A stretch of 64,000 nt of DNA from Pseudovibrio sp. Tun.PSC04-5.I4 (GCF_900104145.1 NZ_FNLB01000006.1:2802501-2866500); one strand, 5' to 3'; positions 34,325 to 43,994 are shown, counted from the stretch's first letter. Made by a program: numbers and translations. The notes: generated by a model from the letters alone, not told the origin.

Positions 34325-35035
34325 TTAGGTTTCCGTCTCTGAAACACGTAAAAACGTCAAGTAACGACCAACTCTTCCTTCTCTATGTGCCTTACGTTCG
34401 TAACGCGTGCCGGGCCAGTTTTCCCAAGGAGTACGCCAATCTGTGGCACACTCGGCCCCCCACTCAAATGCAGGGTGCTTTCGGCAATGGGATAGGGTCC
34501 AGTCAACATATGTATCGATATCACTGGCGAAGCGGTATTCACATTCAGGCTTAAGTGCGCGGCCAATTCGAGACAGGTTAATCTGGTTTACAAACCGTCG
34601 CTTCCAGTGTTTCTTTTTGGGCCAAGGATCCGGGTAAAGCTGGTAAGCCATATCAAGGGATGCCTTCGGCAACCAATCCAGTAACTTACCTGCATCATCA
34701 TCATACAAACGAATGTTTTTAATGCCGTATTCTTCGATACTGGAAACAGCTTTGACGATGCCGGAACTGAATGGCTCACACCCGATAAACCCAATTTCCG
34801 GATTTTCACGTGCGCGGTGAATGAGATGCTCAGATCCCCCAAATCCAATTTCAAGGCAAACGCTTTTCACTGGGACGGGGAATAACTCTGCCAGGTTTTC
34901 TGGAGGAGACTGTTTCAGGTCCAATGCCATATGGGGCAGAATGTCCTGAAGAAGCTGCGATTGTCGCGGGCTTGCTGGCTTTCCGGCGCGGCGGCCGAAA
35001 AAGGAGCCTTTGTAGTGATCTACCATGGTTCTCAT
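34325..35035 (-). CDS. trmB: tRNA (guanine(46)-N7)-methyltransferase
   Basis: SAM-dependent enzyme that makes m7G46 in the variable loop of tRNA. 236 residues from the ATG at 35035 (MRTMVDHYKGSFFGRR). The longer frame begins at a TTG inside a hairpin and is unlikely. Motifs are CLEIGFGGSEHLIHRA (SAM site), IGCEPFSSGIVKAV, and YQLYPDPWPKKKHWKRRFVN, the TrmB signature. It is 57 bp downstream of metK, which makes its methyl donor, with a hairpin between them. Confidence 0.95.
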   Translation of the reverse strand: MRTMVDHYKGSFFGRRAGKPASPRQSQLLQDILPHMALDLKQSPPENLAELFPVPVKSVCLEIGFGGSEHLIHRARENPEIGFIGCEPFSSGIVKAVSSIEEYGIKNIRLYDDDAGKLLDWLPKASLDMAYQLYPDPWPKKKHWKRRFVNQINLSRIGRALKPECEYRFASDIDTYVDWTLSHCRKHPAFEWGAECATDWRTPWENWPGTRYERKAHREGRVGRYLTFLRVSETET

Positions 35036-35045
35036 AAATACAAAC

Positions 35046-35067
35046 TGGCCGGATATTACTCCGGCCA
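35046..35067 (-). terminator. Hairpin between metK and trmB
   Basis: TGGCCGGA (35046-35053) pairs perfectly with TCCGGCCA (35060-35067) around six bases, 25 bp after the metK stop. The minus-strand 3' side is GTTTGTATTT, a weak U-tract, so partial termination before trmB is likely. Confidence 0.55.
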
Positions 35068-35092
35068 ATTGTTAATTCTCTAGCGTTAGAGT

Positions 35093-36277
35093 TTAAGCGT
35101 AGGCTCTCTCTACAGCATCACGTAGGCTATGGACAAGGTCGATTTTCTCCCACGAGAAACCACCATCGCCTTCAGCATCACGGCCAAAATGTCCATAGGC
35201 TGCAGTCCGAGCATAAATTGGCTTATTCAAACCGAGGTGCTCACGAATCCCGCGAGGCGTCAGTCTCATAACTTCGCGAATTGCCACTTCGACACGTTCT
35301 GCTTCAACACGGCCCGTACCATGCAAGTTCACGAATACAGACTGCGGCTCTGCAATTCCAATCGCGTATGCCAGCTGAATCGTGCACTGATCTGCAAGAT
35401 CAGCAGCGACTACGTTTTTCGCCAGATAGCGCGCAGCGTATGCGGCGGAGCGGTCAACCTTGGTCGGATCTTTACCAGAGAATGCGCCACCACCGTGCGG
35501 GGCTGCACCACCGTAAGTGTCCACGATGATCTTGCGGCCCGTCAGACCACAATCTCCATCAGGACCACCAATTACGAACTTACCAGTTGGGTTGATGTGC
35601 CAAATGGTATTGTTGGTTACCCAATCACGGGGAAGAGCGGCACAAATGTACGGCTCAACAACAGCACGAACATCGTCAGATGTCATGCTCTCGTCCAGAT
35701 GCTGGGTTGAAAGAACAATGGATGTCGCTTCTACCGGCTTGCCGTCTTCATAGCGAATGGACACCTGACTTTTCGCATCCGGGCCGAGCGTTGGCTCGTT
35801 ACCAGATTTGCGTGCATCGGCAAGCAGGCGCAAAATCTTGTGTGCGTAAAGGATTGGCGCAGGCATCAACTCTTCGGTTTCGCGACATGCGTAACCGAAC
35901 ATAATACCCTGATCGCCAGCGCCTTCATCTTTGTTGTTAGCCGCATCAACGCCTTGCGCAATATCCGCGGACTGACCGTGAAGAAGAATCTGAACTTCAA
36001 GATCTTTCCAGTTAAATCCAGCTTGCTCATATCCGATGTCTTTGACAGCGAGGCGAGCAATATGTGCTAGATATTCCTGAGTAAGAGTAGCCGGGCCACG
36101 GGTTTCACCTGCAATTACAAGCTTGTTGGTGGTTGCGAGAGTCTCACACGCCACACGGGCCTCTGGCATTTCTTTGAGAAATGCATCTACGATAGTGTCT
36201 GATACACGATCACAAACCTTGTCGGGATGGCCTTCTGAAACCGATTCCGACGTGAACACGTAGTTCTGACGAGCCAT
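35093..36277 (-). CDS. metK: S-adenosylmethionine synthase
   Basis: Makes SAM from methionine and ATP. The 394-residue chain starts at the ATG at 36277 (MARQNYVFTSESVSEGHPDK); a TTG two codons earlier is not needed. Other motifs are the GDQGIMFGYA loop and GGGAFSGKDPTKVDRSAAY with the phosphate-binding residues. Sequence style is that of the alphaproteobacterial class. The leader contains an 11-bp hairpin (36311-36337). It lies between the xre regulator gene and trmB. Confidence 0.97.
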   Translation of the reverse strand: MARQNYVFTSESVSEGHPDKVCDRVSDTIVDAFLKEMPEARVACETLATTNKLVIAGETRGPATLTQEYLAHIARLAVKDIGYEQAGFNWKDLEVQILLHGQSADIAQGVDAANNKDEGAGDQGIMFGYACRETEELMPAPILYAHKILRLLADARKSGNEPTLGPDAKSQVSIRYEDGKPVEATSIVLSTQHLDESMTSDDVRAVVEPYICAALPRDWVTNNTIWHINPTGKFVIGGPDGDCGLTGRKIIVDTYGGAAPHGGGAFSGKDPTKVDRSAAYAARYLAKNVVAADLADQCTIQLAYAIGIAEPQSVFVNLHGTGRVEAERVEVAIREVMRLTPRGIREHLGLNKPIYARTAAYGHFGRDAEGDGGFSWEKIDLVHSLRDAVERAYA

Positions 36278-36310
36278 TGGCAAACGTCCTTCTGGGAAGA
36301 ATTATATAAG

Positions 36311-36337
36311 TGAAGCGACGGCATATCCGTCGCTTCA
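36311..36337 (-). promoter_or_regulatory. 11-bp perfect hairpin in the metK leader
   Basis: TGAAGCGACGG (36311-36321) pairs with CCGTCGCTTCA (36327-36337) around CATAT, 34 bp before the metK ATG. It could terminate the xre transcript or control metK. It does not look like a SAM riboswitch I know. Confidence 0.5.
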
Positions 36338-36418
36338 GATGTTACATCAAACAAGGAATGTCGGTTACGTCAAGAGATTTAGATCAAAATTTCAATCTCA
36401 TTGCGAAAATTTGAGGTC

Positions 36419-36832
36419 TCAAACTGTACCTTCATCCCCAGCAATACTCTTTACGAGCTCTACAATCTTCTTGCGAATTTTAGGGCTCTCGATCCGAACA
36501 AATGCCTTGTTCAAGGCTAAACCATCAGAAGATGACAAAAAGTCGACAACATAAGTTGTTTGCGGGTTATCACCAACTCCTGGCACCTCATCAGGCGTAC
36601 CCGGCGCATCTTCAAAGAAGAACGCAACAGGCACTTTCAGAACGGTCGCGATGTGTTGCAGACGACTTGCGCCGATACGGTTGGTTCCTTTTTCGTACTT
36701 CTGTATCTGCTGGAACGTAATACCAAGGCTCTCGCCGAGTTTTTCTTGGCTCATGCCTAGCATCATACGGCGCAAACGGACACGGCTGCCGACATGAATA
36801 TCGATAGGGTTTGGTGCTTTTTTGCTGGGCAT
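36419..36832 (-). CDS. XRE-family transcriptional regulator
   Basis: 137-residue helix-turn-helix protein; the DNA-binding domain is at about 10-65 (VGSRVRLRRMMLGMSQEKLG, then GITFQQIQKYEKGTNRIGA). The C-terminal half (about 80-137) is a small helical domain with VALNKAF-type and IVELVKSIAG segments. This regulator type sits between lnt and metK throughout the Rhizobiales; its targets are not evident. The ATG at 36832 follows a GAGGG 12 bases upstream; a TTG two codons earlier is possible. Convergent or antisense frames here are shadows. Confidence 0.88.
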   Translation of the reverse strand: MPSKKAPNPIDIHVGSRVRLRRMMLGMSQEKLGESLGITFQQIQKYEKGTNRIGASRLQHIATVLKVPVAFFFEDAPGTPDEVPGVGDNPQTTYVVDFLSSSDGLALNKAFVRIESPKIRKKIVELVKSIAGDEGTV

Positions 36833-37069
36833 TTTCAAAAGGCCCTCTTCTTGAGTTTTTAACGGTACTTGACCGTGGGTTTTTATTTAAACGAGAGCGC
36901 AATTCAGCTACTCTCGCAAGAACGCAATTCATCAAACCTGCATTCGACAGTCGCCAGACGGCCTTCATATCAGGCTGTGGCGGCAGGTGATAAAAATTTT
37001 CATCACACAATTTACGGGCGGAGACGAAAACCTTTACGTGTATTAGATGACGACATTTGCGTGCATTCG

Positions 37070-38680
37070 TCAATCTCTACGGGTAGGTAATAATTTCTGC
37101 ATTACCAATAGGAGACTAACAAGTACTAGAATAATTCCCCAAAAAATTGAATCACCCATCCTCGCGTAAAGCGTGGGCTTTAGTAATTTAGGCAATTCAC
37201 TATCGAAACTCCCAACTTTATTTAAAACAACTTTTGCGAGTATTCTACCATTTGAATCTACTAGGCTAGAAATACCAGTATTTGCAGCTCGCACCAACGG
37301 CACGCCCTGCTCTACTGCTCTAATTCTTGCTTGAGCTAAATGTTGATAAGGACCGGCAGTTTCACCAAACCAACCGTCATTCGTTAGATTTACGAGCAGG
37401 TTAGGGCGCTCAGATACTGGAAGCCTCGTTTGCGGAAAAATCGCTTCATAACAAATCAACGGCTGAAAACTAAATGAATTTTTTAAAACTATTTTTGTGT
37501 GCTTTGTACCAGCCGTAAAGTCTGATGGGGCTGGAACTAACCTTTCCACACCAATGGATTGCAGCCAAGACCGTTGAGGTAGATATTCCCCAAATGGGAC
37601 AAGCCGCACTTTGTCATAGCTATCAAAGATCACACCCTCGTCAGTTACAACGAAAGTACTGTTAAAAAATCGATTACCGGTCTGAGACAGTTCGCGGCGA
37701 ATACCGCCTGTAATCAACATTGTATTATCTGGAAGCATCGCAGCAACAGCGTCCAGAGCACCGGGCTCCTCCTCCAGCAAGAACGGAAAAGCAGATTCAG
37801 GCCAGACTACAAGTGTCTCACCGTTACGCTTAGCCTCCAACAATGCCATTTCAGTCTGCTCCAGATAAAGCGGCAGCAACCGGTTTCGATTTTCTGGTTT
37901 CCATTTATCAGCTTGCGGGACGTTAGGTTGAATCACCAGTACTCTAAGCCCTTCAACCATATGTTGAGGCGCTTGCAACCGATCTGTTCCGTAAAAAATC
38001 AGTGCTGCCCACACTGTCACGCTAGCGGTGATGTAGATAGCTGAGGTTCTATTCCTACCATCCAATAAAACTACCGGCATGGAAAACAACAGAAGTACAA
38101 GTAACCCGACGCCGTATATGCCGAACAATGAGAAACTTTGCATCAACGTTAGATTATCAGCAAATGCATAGCCCCAAACGTTCCATGGGAACCCAGTGAG
38201 GACATTGCCGCGTAGCCAGTTTGAAACAGACAATGCGATGGCAAAGACCAAAAGGCGGCTTATTCCACTCTTCCAAACAAGAGAAGCTAATCCGAGCATC
38301 GCTGAAGGGAATAAAGCCAGACCGCCCGGCAGAATGATCAGCGCAAACGGAATCATCCACCCATAACTTTTGGCATCAACGAGAAACGCCTCGGCAATCC
38401 AAAATAAGTTAACCAGAAAAAACCCAAAGAAAAACCACCAGCCTGTGACGAAAAAAGACTTCAGAGCGACTTTAAGTTTTCCACCCGCTTGTTCTTTAGA
38501 GCCATCAAGGAGCAGAATAAGCACTGGCAGACTTACCCATAAAACCGGGAAGGCGCCGTATGGCGGGAATGCAAATGCTGAGAGTAGGCCACTCAAAGCC
38601 GCTAGGCCAACACGTCTCCAACCGGATAATCCTCGAATATTAGCTATCATTGCCCGAGATCTATCAATGGCAGAGACCAT
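37070..38680 (-). CDS. lnt: Apolipoprotein N-acyltransferase
   Basis: Inner-membrane enzyme that adds the third acyl chain to lipoproteins. The 536 residues comprise about six N-terminal helices (to about 215), a periplasmic nitrilase-like domain and a final helix. The catalytic triad regions are visible: Glu in VVWPESAFPF, Lys in DKVRLVPFGEYLP and Cys in LICYEAIFPQ. It lies downstream of corC as in the conserved phoH-ybeY-corC-lnt order, separated from it by 52 bp. Confidence 0.96.
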   Translation of the reverse strand: MVSAIDRSRAMIANIRGLSGWRRVGLAALSGLLSAFAFPPYGAFPVLWVSLPVLILLLDGSKEQAGGKLKVALKSFFVTGWWFFFGFFLVNLFWIAEAFLVDAKSYGWMIPFALIILPGGLALFPSAMLGLASLVWKSGISRLLVFAIALSVSNWLRGNVLTGFPWNVWGYAFADNLTLMQSFSLFGIYGVGLLVLLLFSMPVVLLDGRNRTSAIYITASVTVWAALIFYGTDRLQAPQHMVEGLRVLVIQPNVPQADKWKPENRNRLLPLYLEQTEMALLEAKRNGETLVVWPESAFPFLLEEEPGALDAVAAMLPDNTMLITGGIRRELSQTGNRFFNSTFVVTDEGVIFDSYDKVRLVPFGEYLPQRSWLQSIGVERLVPAPSDFTAGTKHTKIVLKNSFSFQPLICYEAIFPQTRLPVSERPNLLVNLTNDGWFGETAGPYQHLAQARIRAVEQGVPLVRAANTGISSLVDSNGRILAKVVLNKVGSFDSELPKLLKPTLYARMGDSIFWGIILVLVSLLLVMQKLLPTRRD

Positions 38681-38732
38681 GCCCTACTCCCGTAAAAATT
38701 ACATTGGTTTAAATATAGTCGCAGCAGAGTCG

Positions 38733-39893
38733 TTACTCTGCTGCCTCAGACCGACGAGGACGTGCGCGCTGCGCAACCACACGCTGATCTGGTCGACGCT
38801 TTGAAATCTTAAGGCGTTTAATGCGCCTTAAATCAGCATCCATCACCTCGAACTCAAATGAAGGCAAGCTTCGATCAATAATCAACTCACCACGCACCGG
38901 AACTCGATCCAACACTGTGAACAGCAAGCCACCCAAGGTGTCGACTTCATCAGTTTGCTCTTCGCCAACCTTAAAATCGGCTCCAAGCTCTTCCTGAAGG
39001 TCTTCTAGATCAATCCGAGGATCAACGACCCAGACACCCGGCCCGACGTTCATAATAAGTTCTTCTTCGTCCTTATCATGCTCATCTTCGATGTCTCCGA
39101 CCACTGTTTCGACGATATCTTCAAGTGAAACGAGGCCATCAGTTCCGCCATACTCGTCGATCACAAGTGCCATTTGAACGCGAGTGACCTGCATCTTCTT
39201 CATGAGATCAGATGAGGACATAGACGGCGGTACAAAGTGCAATGGTCGCACCAAACTAGTCGCATTTAGCGGCGTTGATAGGTCAACACACGACAAATCC
39301 AACAAAGCCTCTTCTTCAGAAAATTTGTCGGAGGAGTTTTTTTCTGATTTCGCAGGTTTCACGAGAGCCAACGGAACATCTACCTGCTGCGCTTTGGCAG
39401 CAAGTTCCACGAAGTACGACATAAGGTCCTTTATATGGACCATGCCTCGCGGGTCATCCAGATTGTCGTGATAAATTGGCATCCGAGAGTGGCCAGACGC
39501 ATGGAACAGCGCCATCACTTCGCCAATAGTCGTCGTGTCTTCCACCGCTTCAATATCCGCACGGGGGATCATGACGTCTTCAACACGAGATTCACGTAGC
39601 TTGAGGATGTTTGTCAGGAACTCGCGTTCTTCCTTCGTAAAGGCGGCATCTGCGCCCTCACTGTCACGCGCCAACTCATCCTCTAAATCCTCGCGCAGGG
39701 AAACAGCCGCGTTACGCCGCAGGCTTCTGAGCGGATTTAGTCTGAATTTCAGCCTAGTCCAAAAACCAGGCTTAATCACTTGGGGTTCAAGGGGTTCTTC
39801 AACAACGGCTGCGCCGGTACTTCCAGTAGATTCTGTGGTCTCTACTTGATCGGAGGCACTGCCACCTTCTGTACTTCGAGGTTCCGGGCTCAT
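38733..39893 (-). CDS. corC: CorC/HlyC family CBS-domain protein
   Basis: 386-residue cytoplasmic protein with a CBS-domain pair (about 115-275, beginning VEDVMIPRADIEAVEDTTTIGEV) and a C-terminal CorC/transporter-associated domain (VDTLGGLLFTVLDRVPVRGE). It lacks the DUF21 membrane domain, so it resembles E. coli YbeX/CorC rather than the full transporters. CorC has been linked to magnesium/cobalt efflux and ribosome function; which applies here is not known. It is 43 bp downstream of ybeY. Confidence 0.92.
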   Translation of the reverse strand: MSPEPRSTEGGSASDQVETTESTGSTGAAVVEEPLEPQVIKPGFWTRLKFRLNPLRSLRRNAAVSLREDLEDELARDSEGADAAFTKEEREFLTNILKLRESRVEDVMIPRADIEAVEDTTTIGEVMALFHASGHSRMPIYHDNLDDPRGMVHIKDLMSYFVELAAKAQQVDVPLALVKPAKSEKNSSDKFSEEEALLDLSCVDLSTPLNATSLVRPLHFVPPSMSSSDLMKKMQVTRVQMALVIDEYGGTDGLVSLEDIVETVVGDIEDEHDKDEEELIMNVGPGVWVVDPRIDLEDLQEELGADFKVGEEQTDEVDTLGGLLFTVLDRVPVRGELIIDRSLPSFEFEVMDADLRRIKRLKISKRRPDQRVVAQRARPRRSEAAE

Positions 39894-39936
39894 CTCTCTC
39901 TCGTTTTTCCCTGTTTCACTAATATATACAGGGGTG

Positions 39937-40449
39937 TCATTTATCTGCCTTTAATGGCGCGTCTTTGTATGGGTCGGATATCTGGAGCATCGCCAAAATC
40001 AAACGTTCTTCGGCTTCCATTTCTTCCGCCTCTTCATCAATTTGGTGATCGTATCCAAAAAGATGAAGGGTTCCATGAACAATAAGATGAATTAGATGGT
40101 GTTCAAATGGAATTTCCAGTTCTTTAGCTTCGCGCTTTACCGTCTCGAATGCAATAATAATATCACCGAGAAGAGGGCCAAACGGAGGCTCTTCACCATC
40201 ATCACCAGGAAAAGAAAGGACATTGGTGGGCTTATCCTTCTGGCGCCACGTTTTGTTCAATTCCTGAATATGGGCATCATCTGTGAAAACCAGAGAGACT
40301 TCTGTGTTCTCCAGCACTTCCAGATCACTTGTCGCAAAAGCAGCGGCGATGGCTTTCAGCGCAGTCGCTTCAAGCTTATCTTCGCTGCCCCAGTCACCTG
40401 CCTCAACCAACAGATCTACGTGTACGGGACACGCTGGAAACTCACTCAT
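39937..40449 (-). CDS. ybeY: rRNA maturation endoribonuclease YbeY
   Basis: Zinc-dependent RNase for 16S rRNA 3' maturation and quality control. 170 residues, with the metal site in HLIVHGTLHLFGYDH (three His). The LNKTWRQKDKPTNVLSFPGDD stretch with the conserved Arg is also present. The start ATG overlaps the phoH stop by four bases (ATGA), so translation is coupled. Confidence 0.96.
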   Translation of the reverse strand: MSEFPACPVHVDLLVEAGDWGSEDKLEATALKAIAAAFATSDLEVLENTEVSLVFTDDAHIQELNKTWRQKDKPTNVLSFPGDDGEEPPFGPLLGDIIIAFETVKREAKELEIPFEHHLIHLIVHGTLHLFGYDHQIDEEAEEMEAEERLILAMLQISDPYKDAPLKADK

Positions 40450-41552
40450 TCCTTAGAGCCTTGTTTAGCATTCATTCTGGCAATGTCTTCGGCCTGCCTG
40501 CGCTCTTTCGCCTCCAAGCGACGGCGGCTCTCACTATCGTAAGCACCGACGATACGACCTACAAGCTCATGACGCACTACGTCAGATTCTGTGAATTCCA
40601 CGCGAGCAATCCCCTCGACACCATCGAGAATTTTTAGAGATTCACGCAGGCCAGATATTTGCCCTGGAGGCAGATCGACCTGACTCGGATCACCTGTGAC
40701 GATCATCTTGGAGTTTTCACCTAAACGCGTCAGAAACATCTTCATCTGCATGGATGTGGTGTTTTGCGCCTCATCCAGAATAACGACGGCATTGGAAAGC
40801 GTACGCCCACGCATAAACGCGAGCGGCGCAACTTCAATTATGCCGCTTTCCAAGCCGCGCTCCAGCTTCTCCGGGGCCATCATTTCATTGAGGCCATCGT
40901 AGAGTGGACGTAGATATGGATCGACTTTGTCTTTCATATCACCGGGCAGGAACCCAAGACGCTCACCAGCTTCAACAGCTGGACGAGACAAGATCATACG
41001 ATCGATTTCACCACGCTCCAAAAGAGCAGCAGCATACGCCACAGCAAGGAAGGTTTTACCGGTACCAGCAGGGCCAACCCCGAAGGTCAGATCAGAACGA
41101 TCCATAGCTCGGATGTAAGCATCCTGAGCGGCCGTTCTGGCGACGAGTGTTTTACGGCGCGTCGCGATTTTGGCAAATGCCATACGCGACTTTGGTTCCA
41201 TCGTCGGCAAGGCCATTTGCGCCTCTGAAACTTCTGCCAGACGGATAGCACCATCCACATCGCCTGATGTCACTTCGTGGCCGCCTTGCAAGCGCATATA
41301 AAGCGTCTCCAGAGCAAGCTTTGCCTGCTCCGTTGCGGTCTTATTGCCACGGATGGTGACCTGATTGCCGTGAGCAACAGCCTCCACACCCAACCGCTGT
41401 TCGAGCAGCGCAAGGTTTTGGTCGAACTGACCGAAAAGGTCGTTCACAAGCCTGTTGTCTTCGAATGCCAACACCACATGCATCATATCGGATGCCGCAA
41501 TGGGGCGCATGGCCGTCCTTGAAGTGGACGTTGTCTGGGCTTTGCCCTTCAA
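40446..41552 (-). CDS. PhoH family ATPase (YbeZ)
   Basis: 368-residue PhoH-like nucleotide-binding protein; YbeZ partners YbeY in rRNA processing. N-terminal KH-like part (about 25-100), then the Walker A GPAGTGKTFLAVAYA and Walker B VVILDEAQNTT. I place the start at the TTG at 41550-41552 because GGAGG lies six bases before; a GTG at 41600 immediately after miaB has no such site. It is followed by ybeY with a 4-base overlap and preceded by miaB. Confidence 0.93.
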   Translation of the reverse strand: MKGKAQTTSTSRTAMRPIAASDMMHVVLAFEDNRLVNDLFGQFDQNLALLEQRLGVEAVAHGNQVTIRGNKTATEQAKLALETLYMRLQGGHEVTSGDVDGAIRLAEVSEAQMALPTMEPKSRMAFAKIATRRKTLVARTAAQDAYIRAMDRSDLTFGVGPAGTGKTFLAVAYAAALLERGEIDRMILSRPAVEAGERLGFLPGDMKDKVDPYLRPLYDGLNEMMAPEKLERGLESGIIEVAPLAFMRGRTLSNAVVILDEAQNTTSMQMKMFLTRLGENSKMIVTGDPSQVDLPPGQISGLRESLKILDGVEGIARVEFTESDVVRHELVGRIVGAYDSESRRRLEAKERRQAEDIARMNAKQGSKE

Positions 41553-41600
41553 ATAATGCCTCCGTTCACATTCACGCAAGAATCTGGAAGCATCATGCAC

Positions 41601-43013
41601 CTAAACAAGGCGCCCTTCCAGACTATTTGCACTCGTAGCGACGATTTCTACGGTTCCAATTTCACCATAGAGATCTTTGGGTGCATTTACATGAACAGGC
41701 TGTAGCCAAGGTGAACGCCCTGCAAGTTGGCCTTCTTTGCGGCCTTCTTTTTCAAAAAGAACATCAATTGTTTTGCCAACTAATGATGTGTTGAAATCTT
41801 TTTGCTGAGAGCTAAGCAGTTGTTGCAATTCTGCAAGCCGTTCAGATTTAACATGTTCTTCGACTTGCGCTTCAAACGTAGCACCTGGCGTACCCGGGCG
41901 CGGGCTATACTTGAAGGAAAACGCGGAGCCATAGGTTACGCGACGGATAAGATCGAGCGTATCCTTGTGGTCTTGATCTGTTTCACCCGGAAAACCGACA
42001 ATAAAATCACCAGATAGTGCGATATCAGCGCGTGCTTCACGAATCTGATCAATCATACGGAAATAATCGTCACGGGTGTGCTTCCGGTTCATCACCTTGA
42101 GGATTGCATCAGATCCTGACTGAACTGGCAGGTGCAGATAGGGCATGAGAACATCGAGATCGCGGTGCGCTGCAATCAGGCTATCTTCCATATCCCGTGG
42201 GTGAGATGTGGTGTAGCGCAGACGCTTAATGCCGTCGATTTCTGCAAGGCGGAATAGAAGTTCACCAAGACCCCATTCACGACCATCGGGACCTTCGCCA
42301 TGCCAAGCATTCACGTTCTGGCCCAGCAATGTCACTTCACGCACGCCAGCAGCGGCTAGACGCTCCGTTTCCATCACAATCTGCTCAACCTTACGGGAGA
42401 CTTCAGCACCGCGCGTGTAAGGCACAACACAGAAGGTACAGAATTTATCGCAGCCTTCTTGCACGGTTACAAAAGCGGTCACGCCGCGCTTGCGCACAGC
42501 TTCCTTTGAGGGCGTTGCCAGATGTTTGAATTTGTCCTGAATATCGAATTCGGTCTCAACCACTTTTACGCCGCTCTCAGCCTTTTTCAGCAAGTCCGGC
42601 AAGCGGTGATAGGATTGAGGGCCAACCACCAAATCAACGATTGGTGCGCGGCGAGAGATTTCCGCCCCTTCAGCCTGCGCAACACACCCAGCAACGGAAA
42701 CCATCATCTGTTTTCCGTTTTTAGCTTTTTCAGCCTTCAGCTTACGAATACGCCCAAGTTCAGAATAAACTTTCTCTGCAGCCTTCTCACGGATGTGGCA
42801 CGTGTTCAGAATCACAAGATCGGCATCGTCAAGACTGTCCGTTTTGGTAAAACCGTCGCTCGTTAACACATCGCTCATACGATCGGAATCGTAAACATTC
42901 ATCTGACAACCATAGGTCTTGATAAAAACCTTGCGGGTCGCTTCTGTTTTTTCAGGCGCCGCCACAGTGTTTTCAGACTGGTTCAGTTCTTCATTCTCGA
43001 TAATGTTATCCAT
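41601..43013 (-). CDS. miaB: tRNA-2-methylthio-N6-dimethylallyladenosine synthase MiaB
   Basis: Radical-SAM methylthiotransferase acting on i6A37 of tRNAs that read UNN codons. 470 residues from the ATG at 43013, which has GAGGA four bases before; the frame extends to 43073 without such a site. The UPF0004 domain begins VFIKTYGCQMNVYDSDRM; the radical-SAM cluster motif is GCDKFCTFCVVPYTRG; a TRAM domain ends the protein. It complements MtaB at 2094-3362. First gene of the miaB-phoH-ybeY-corC-lnt run. Confidence 0.96.
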   Translation of the reverse strand: MDNIIENEELNQSENTVAAPEKTEATRKVFIKTYGCQMNVYDSDRMSDVLTSDGFTKTDSLDDADLVILNTCHIREKAAEKVYSELGRIRKLKAEKAKNGKQMMVSVAGCVAQAEGAEISRRAPIVDLVVGPQSYHRLPDLLKKAESGVKVVETEFDIQDKFKHLATPSKEAVRKRGVTAFVTVQEGCDKFCTFCVVPYTRGAEVSRKVEQIVMETERLAAAGVREVTLLGQNVNAWHGEGPDGREWGLGELLFRLAEIDGIKRLRYTTSHPRDMEDSLIAAHRDLDVLMPYLHLPVQSGSDAILKVMNRKHTRDDYFRMIDQIREARADIALSGDFIVGFPGETDQDHKDTLDLIRRVTYGSAFSFKYSPRPGTPGATFEAQVEEHVKSERLAELQQLLSSQQKDFNTSLVGKTIDVLFEKEGRKEGQLAGRSPWLQPVHVNAPKDLYGEIGTVEIVATSANSLEGRLV

Positions 43014-43175
43014 TAAATCCTCAGGTGGATCTGCAGTTGGGCTTAGTTCGGTTTTCCGATCCCAACATTCCAAGCGCGCCTGCTCAATTCAAAAGCAGCA
43101 TCAGCTCTTCATTTTTCGAATTTTGGCAGCTTTACTCTGTTTTTCACAGAATGAGAAGCCTTGACTTTGATTGAG

Positions 43176-43985
43176 CTAGACCAATGCATTCTCTTTGGGA
43201 AGGTTTCCCTGCAATGCTTCAATAGTCATCGTTCGAACCTGATCTTCCAGATCTCGGGTTAACCGTTTGCGATTAGTTGTTTTTTCAATCGGAACAGCTT
43301 CACCCCAAGTGAGATCAACGTCCAATCCGCCTTCTTTTAGGACGCACCACAAATGACCCGCTAATTCCATATCACCGTACCAAGCAACATGCGAACGCCA
43401 AGAGCGGCCCATGGGCATGCCTTGCAGCCGAGTATAAGCGATTGATAGCGGCTGAACGTATGCTGCGGCGTCCTCATCAAAACTCATAGCATGATGAACA
43501 GCTCCAACGAGAGCAGACCGAAATGGCAAAACTTCATTGCCATTGCTCGACGTCCCTTCAGCAAACAAGATCATTGCATCGCCTTGAACCATTCGGCTTG
43601 CTATGGCCTTAGCAACGCGACCAGTATCGGACCTTCGCTGACGATTTACGAAAACTGTACGCTGGAGCCTCGCAAACATTCCCAAAATCGGCCAACCCGC
43701 AACTTCTGATTTGGCGATGAAACTGAGTGGGGCTGTACAACCAATCACAACAATATCGAGCCAGGAGCAATGATTAGCTGCCACTAATAGAGGGCGTTGC
43801 TCCGCCATCTTTCCATGCTGGCGAACACGAATGCCAATCAGGCGTGAAGCAGCTTTGTGCCAGAGCAAAGGCAGTTTTCGTTGAAGAGACCAGCCGGTTT
43901 TCATTGCAACCCACTGAAGGGGAATGAGAGCCAGTGTCACCAATGTAAGCGCGATAAGAATGCAAACTGCTCTGACAGCTGCCAT
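43176..43985 (-). CDS. plsC: 1-acyl-sn-glycerol-3-phosphate acyltransferase family protein
   Basis: Inner-membrane acyltransferase that makes phosphatidic acid (or a related lipid). 269 residues with an N-terminal helix (AVCILIALTLVTLALIPLQ), the NHCSWLD box (NHx4D) and the LFAEGTSSNGNEVLPFRSAL box. Rhizobia also have ornithine-lipid OlsA of this family; the position between fur/mur and miaB is that of the plsC-type copy, but the substrate is not proven by sequence. Confidence 0.88.
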   Translation of the reverse strand: MAAVRAVCILIALTLVTLALIPLQWVAMKTGWSLQRKLPLLWHKAASRLIGIRVRQHGKMAEQRPLLVAANHCSWLDIVVIGCTAPLSFIAKSEVAGWPILGMFARLQRTVFVNRQRRSDTGRVAKAIASRMVQGDAMILFAEGTSSNGNEVLPFRSALVGAVHHAMSFDEDAAAYVQPLSIAYTRLQGMPMGRSWRSHVAWYGDMELAGHLWCVLKEGGLDVDLTWGEAVPIEKTTNRKRLTRDLEDQVRTMTIEALQGNLPKENALV

Positions 43986-43994
43986 ACGCGGCCC

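Noticed and set aside
35036..35068. Longer trmB starting at TTG 35068
   Set aside because: That start lies inside a perfect hairpin without a ribosome site; the ATG at 35035 fits homologues better.
36284..36418. SAM riboswitch upstream of metK
   Set aside because: Only a simple stem-loop is visible; I cannot find the pseudoknot or conserved blocks of the SAM-I, SAM-II or SAM-V types.
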